DNA from: Acidobacteriaceae bacterium
Lineage (GTDB): Bacteria; Acidobacteriota; Terriglobia; Bryobacterales; Bryobacteraceae
Length of the DNA: 7,662 nt
NCBI GenBank assembly: GCA_019239585.1
Contig: JAFAZU010000276.1
Coordinates: 1 to 7,662, forward strand
Reading direction: 5' to 3'
Under the pieces are notes generated by a model. It saw nothing but the letters and a program-made list of their open reading frames with translations, did no database searches and was not told the origin of the DNA. The translations under genes were made by a program, and so were the position numbers. Of the stretch, positions 6,721 to 7,662 are shown piece after piece; positions within the stretch are counted from its first letter, which is position 1; every line of letters begins with the position of its first letter.

Positions 6721-7662
6721 TTAACCCCGAGGCGCAGGCTTTGCGTCCAGTAGTCGTCGTAGGACGTCGTCGCTCGTAAGATGATCCGACTCCGCATGAA
6801 AGTTCACCAGAACGCGATGCCGCATCACGGGTATGGCCAGCGCTCGAACGTCCTCATACGACACATGAACACGTCCGTGCATCAAAGCTCGCGCCTTTCC
6901 GGCCAGCACGAGAAACTGCGCCGCCCGCACGCTCGCTCCGAAATTCACATACTTCTTGATAAAGTCCGGGCTGTCGCTCTGCCCTGGTCGCGTTGCCCGC
7001 ACCAGCTCTATTGCGTGACGCGCCACAGATTCGGCAATCGGCGTCATGCGTACCAATTGCTGAAACCCGCGAATCTCCTCCTTGTTTGTCGCTACTGCAG
7101 CTTCCGGAGTTGTGGTTACTGTAGTGAGATCAATGACTTTTAACTCATCCTCAGCCGACAAATACTCTAAAACCGTGTTGAACAAAAACCGATCCAACTG
7201 CGCTTCCGGCAAAGGATACGTTCCTTCCAGCTCAATCGGGTTCTGCGTCGCCAGCACAAAAAACGGAGGATCGAGCCGGTACTGATGTCCCCGCACCGTA
7301 CACGACAGCTCCTGCATCGCCTCCAGAAGCGCCGATTGCGTTTTCGGCGGAGTACGATTGATTTCATCTGCTAACAGAACGTTTGCGAAAATCGGTCCCG
7401 GTACAAACGTCCAGGTCCGATGCCCCGTAGTCGGGTCCTCCTCAATGATGTCCGTACCCGTGATGTCGGAAGGCATTAAATCCGGCGTAAACTGGATGCG
7501 ATTGAATTTCAGCCCCAACGTCTGTGCCAGTGTTCGTACTAGCAACGTTTTCGCCGTGCCGGGCAATCCAGTCAATAGGCAATGCCCGCCAACAAATAGG
7601 GAGATCAGGACATTTTCAATTACTTCATCCTGACCGACAATCACTTTGCGCACTTCGCGCTT
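6721..7662 (-). CDS. MoxR family AAA+ ATPase (5' end off window)
   Basis: The frame is open to the right edge (K-R-E precedes VRKVIVGQDEV), so the true start lies outside. The GTG at 7653 sits inside the conserved first helix and is unlikely to be the start. Counting from that GTG, Walker A is GLPGTAKT (29-36), then the MoxR signature FTPDLMPSDITGTDI (55-69), Walker B LLADEINR (93-100), sensor 1 VLATQNP (133-139), and the PEAQLDRF arginine-finger region (149-156). Near the C-terminus, YVNFGASVRAAQ fits the sensor 2 helix, with Val where Pro is usual (ASPR). All ATP-binding and hydrolysis residues are present. The protein should form a hexameric cytoplasmic ATPase that works with the VWA proteins encoded next to it. 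It ends PAPRG-TAA, 4 bases before the DUF58 start. The family call is very secure; the specific substrate is unknown. Confidence 0.95.
   Translation of the reverse strand, partial: KREVRKVIVGQDEVIENVLISLFVGGHCLLTGLPGTAKTLLVRTLAQTLGLKFNRIQFTPDLMPSDITGTDIIEEDPTTGHRTWTFVPGPIFANVLLADEINRTPPKTQSALLEAMQELSCTVRGHQYRLDPPFFVLATQNPIELEGTYPLPEAQLDRFLFNTVLEYLSAEDELKVIDLTTVTTTPEAAVATNKEEIRGFQQLVRMTPIAESVARHAIELVRATRPGQSDSPDFIKKYVNFGASVRAAQFLVLAGKARALMHGRVHVSYEDVRALAIPVMRHRVLVNFHAESDHLTSDDVLRRLLDAKPAPRG

Noticed and set aside
7639..7653. GTG at 7653 as the start of the MoxR protein
   Set aside because: The frame stays open to the window edge and the residues before the GTG (K-R-E) fit the conserved helix that precedes VIVGQ, so the real start lies outside the window.

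Overview
The window is one minus-strand operon with a scar in the middle. Read in the direction of transcription (high to low coordinates), it runs: the 3' part of a moxR-family AAA+ ATPase gene (7662-6721), a DUF58/von Willebrand factor A (VWA) gene (6716-5814), a 304-base interruption (5813-5510), a batA-like membrane VWA gene (5509-3518), and a very long DUF4175-like membrane gene that starts at 3521 and runs off the left edge without a stop. That last frame covers almost half the window. I read it codon by codon from 3521 to 1 and found 1173 uninterrupted codons.

The moxR-DUF58-batA order is the classic MoxR/VWA chaperone-type module. MoxR ATPases are thought to remodel or activate partner complexes through VWA proteins that bind metal at a MIDAS site. 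Here the DUF58 protein would be the cytoplasmic VWA partner and BatA the membrane-anchored one. The large fourth protein has three predicted N-terminal membrane segments, a probable beta-rich middle and a long Gln/Ser-rich coiled-coil tail. It is translationally coupled to batA by an ATGA overlap, so it is probably a structural part or client of the same envelope system. The substrate cannot be read from the sequence.

The most notable local feature is the spacer between the DUF58 gene and batA. The other junctions are tight (4 bases between moxR and the DUF58 gene, a 4-base overlap between batA and the last gene), but here the operon opens by 304 bases. Inside, on the same strand, is the wreck of a small toxin-antitoxin module. 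It has the C-terminal half of a CopG/BrnA-type antitoxin with an in-frame amber stop, preceded by what looks like the first 11 codons of a BrnT-type toxin in another frame. Most of the toxin and the first half of the antitoxin appear deleted. The rest of the spacer (5510-5622) holds nothing I recognise.

The organism looks like a bacterium of moderately high GC. The four-gene order and the wording of the BatA N-terminus resemble what I remember of Acidobacteria of the Solibacter/Bryobacter type, but this is recall and not a search. I see no tRNA, rRNA, CRISPR array, insertion sequence or convincing terminator. The plus-strand open frames are shadows of the minus-strand genes.
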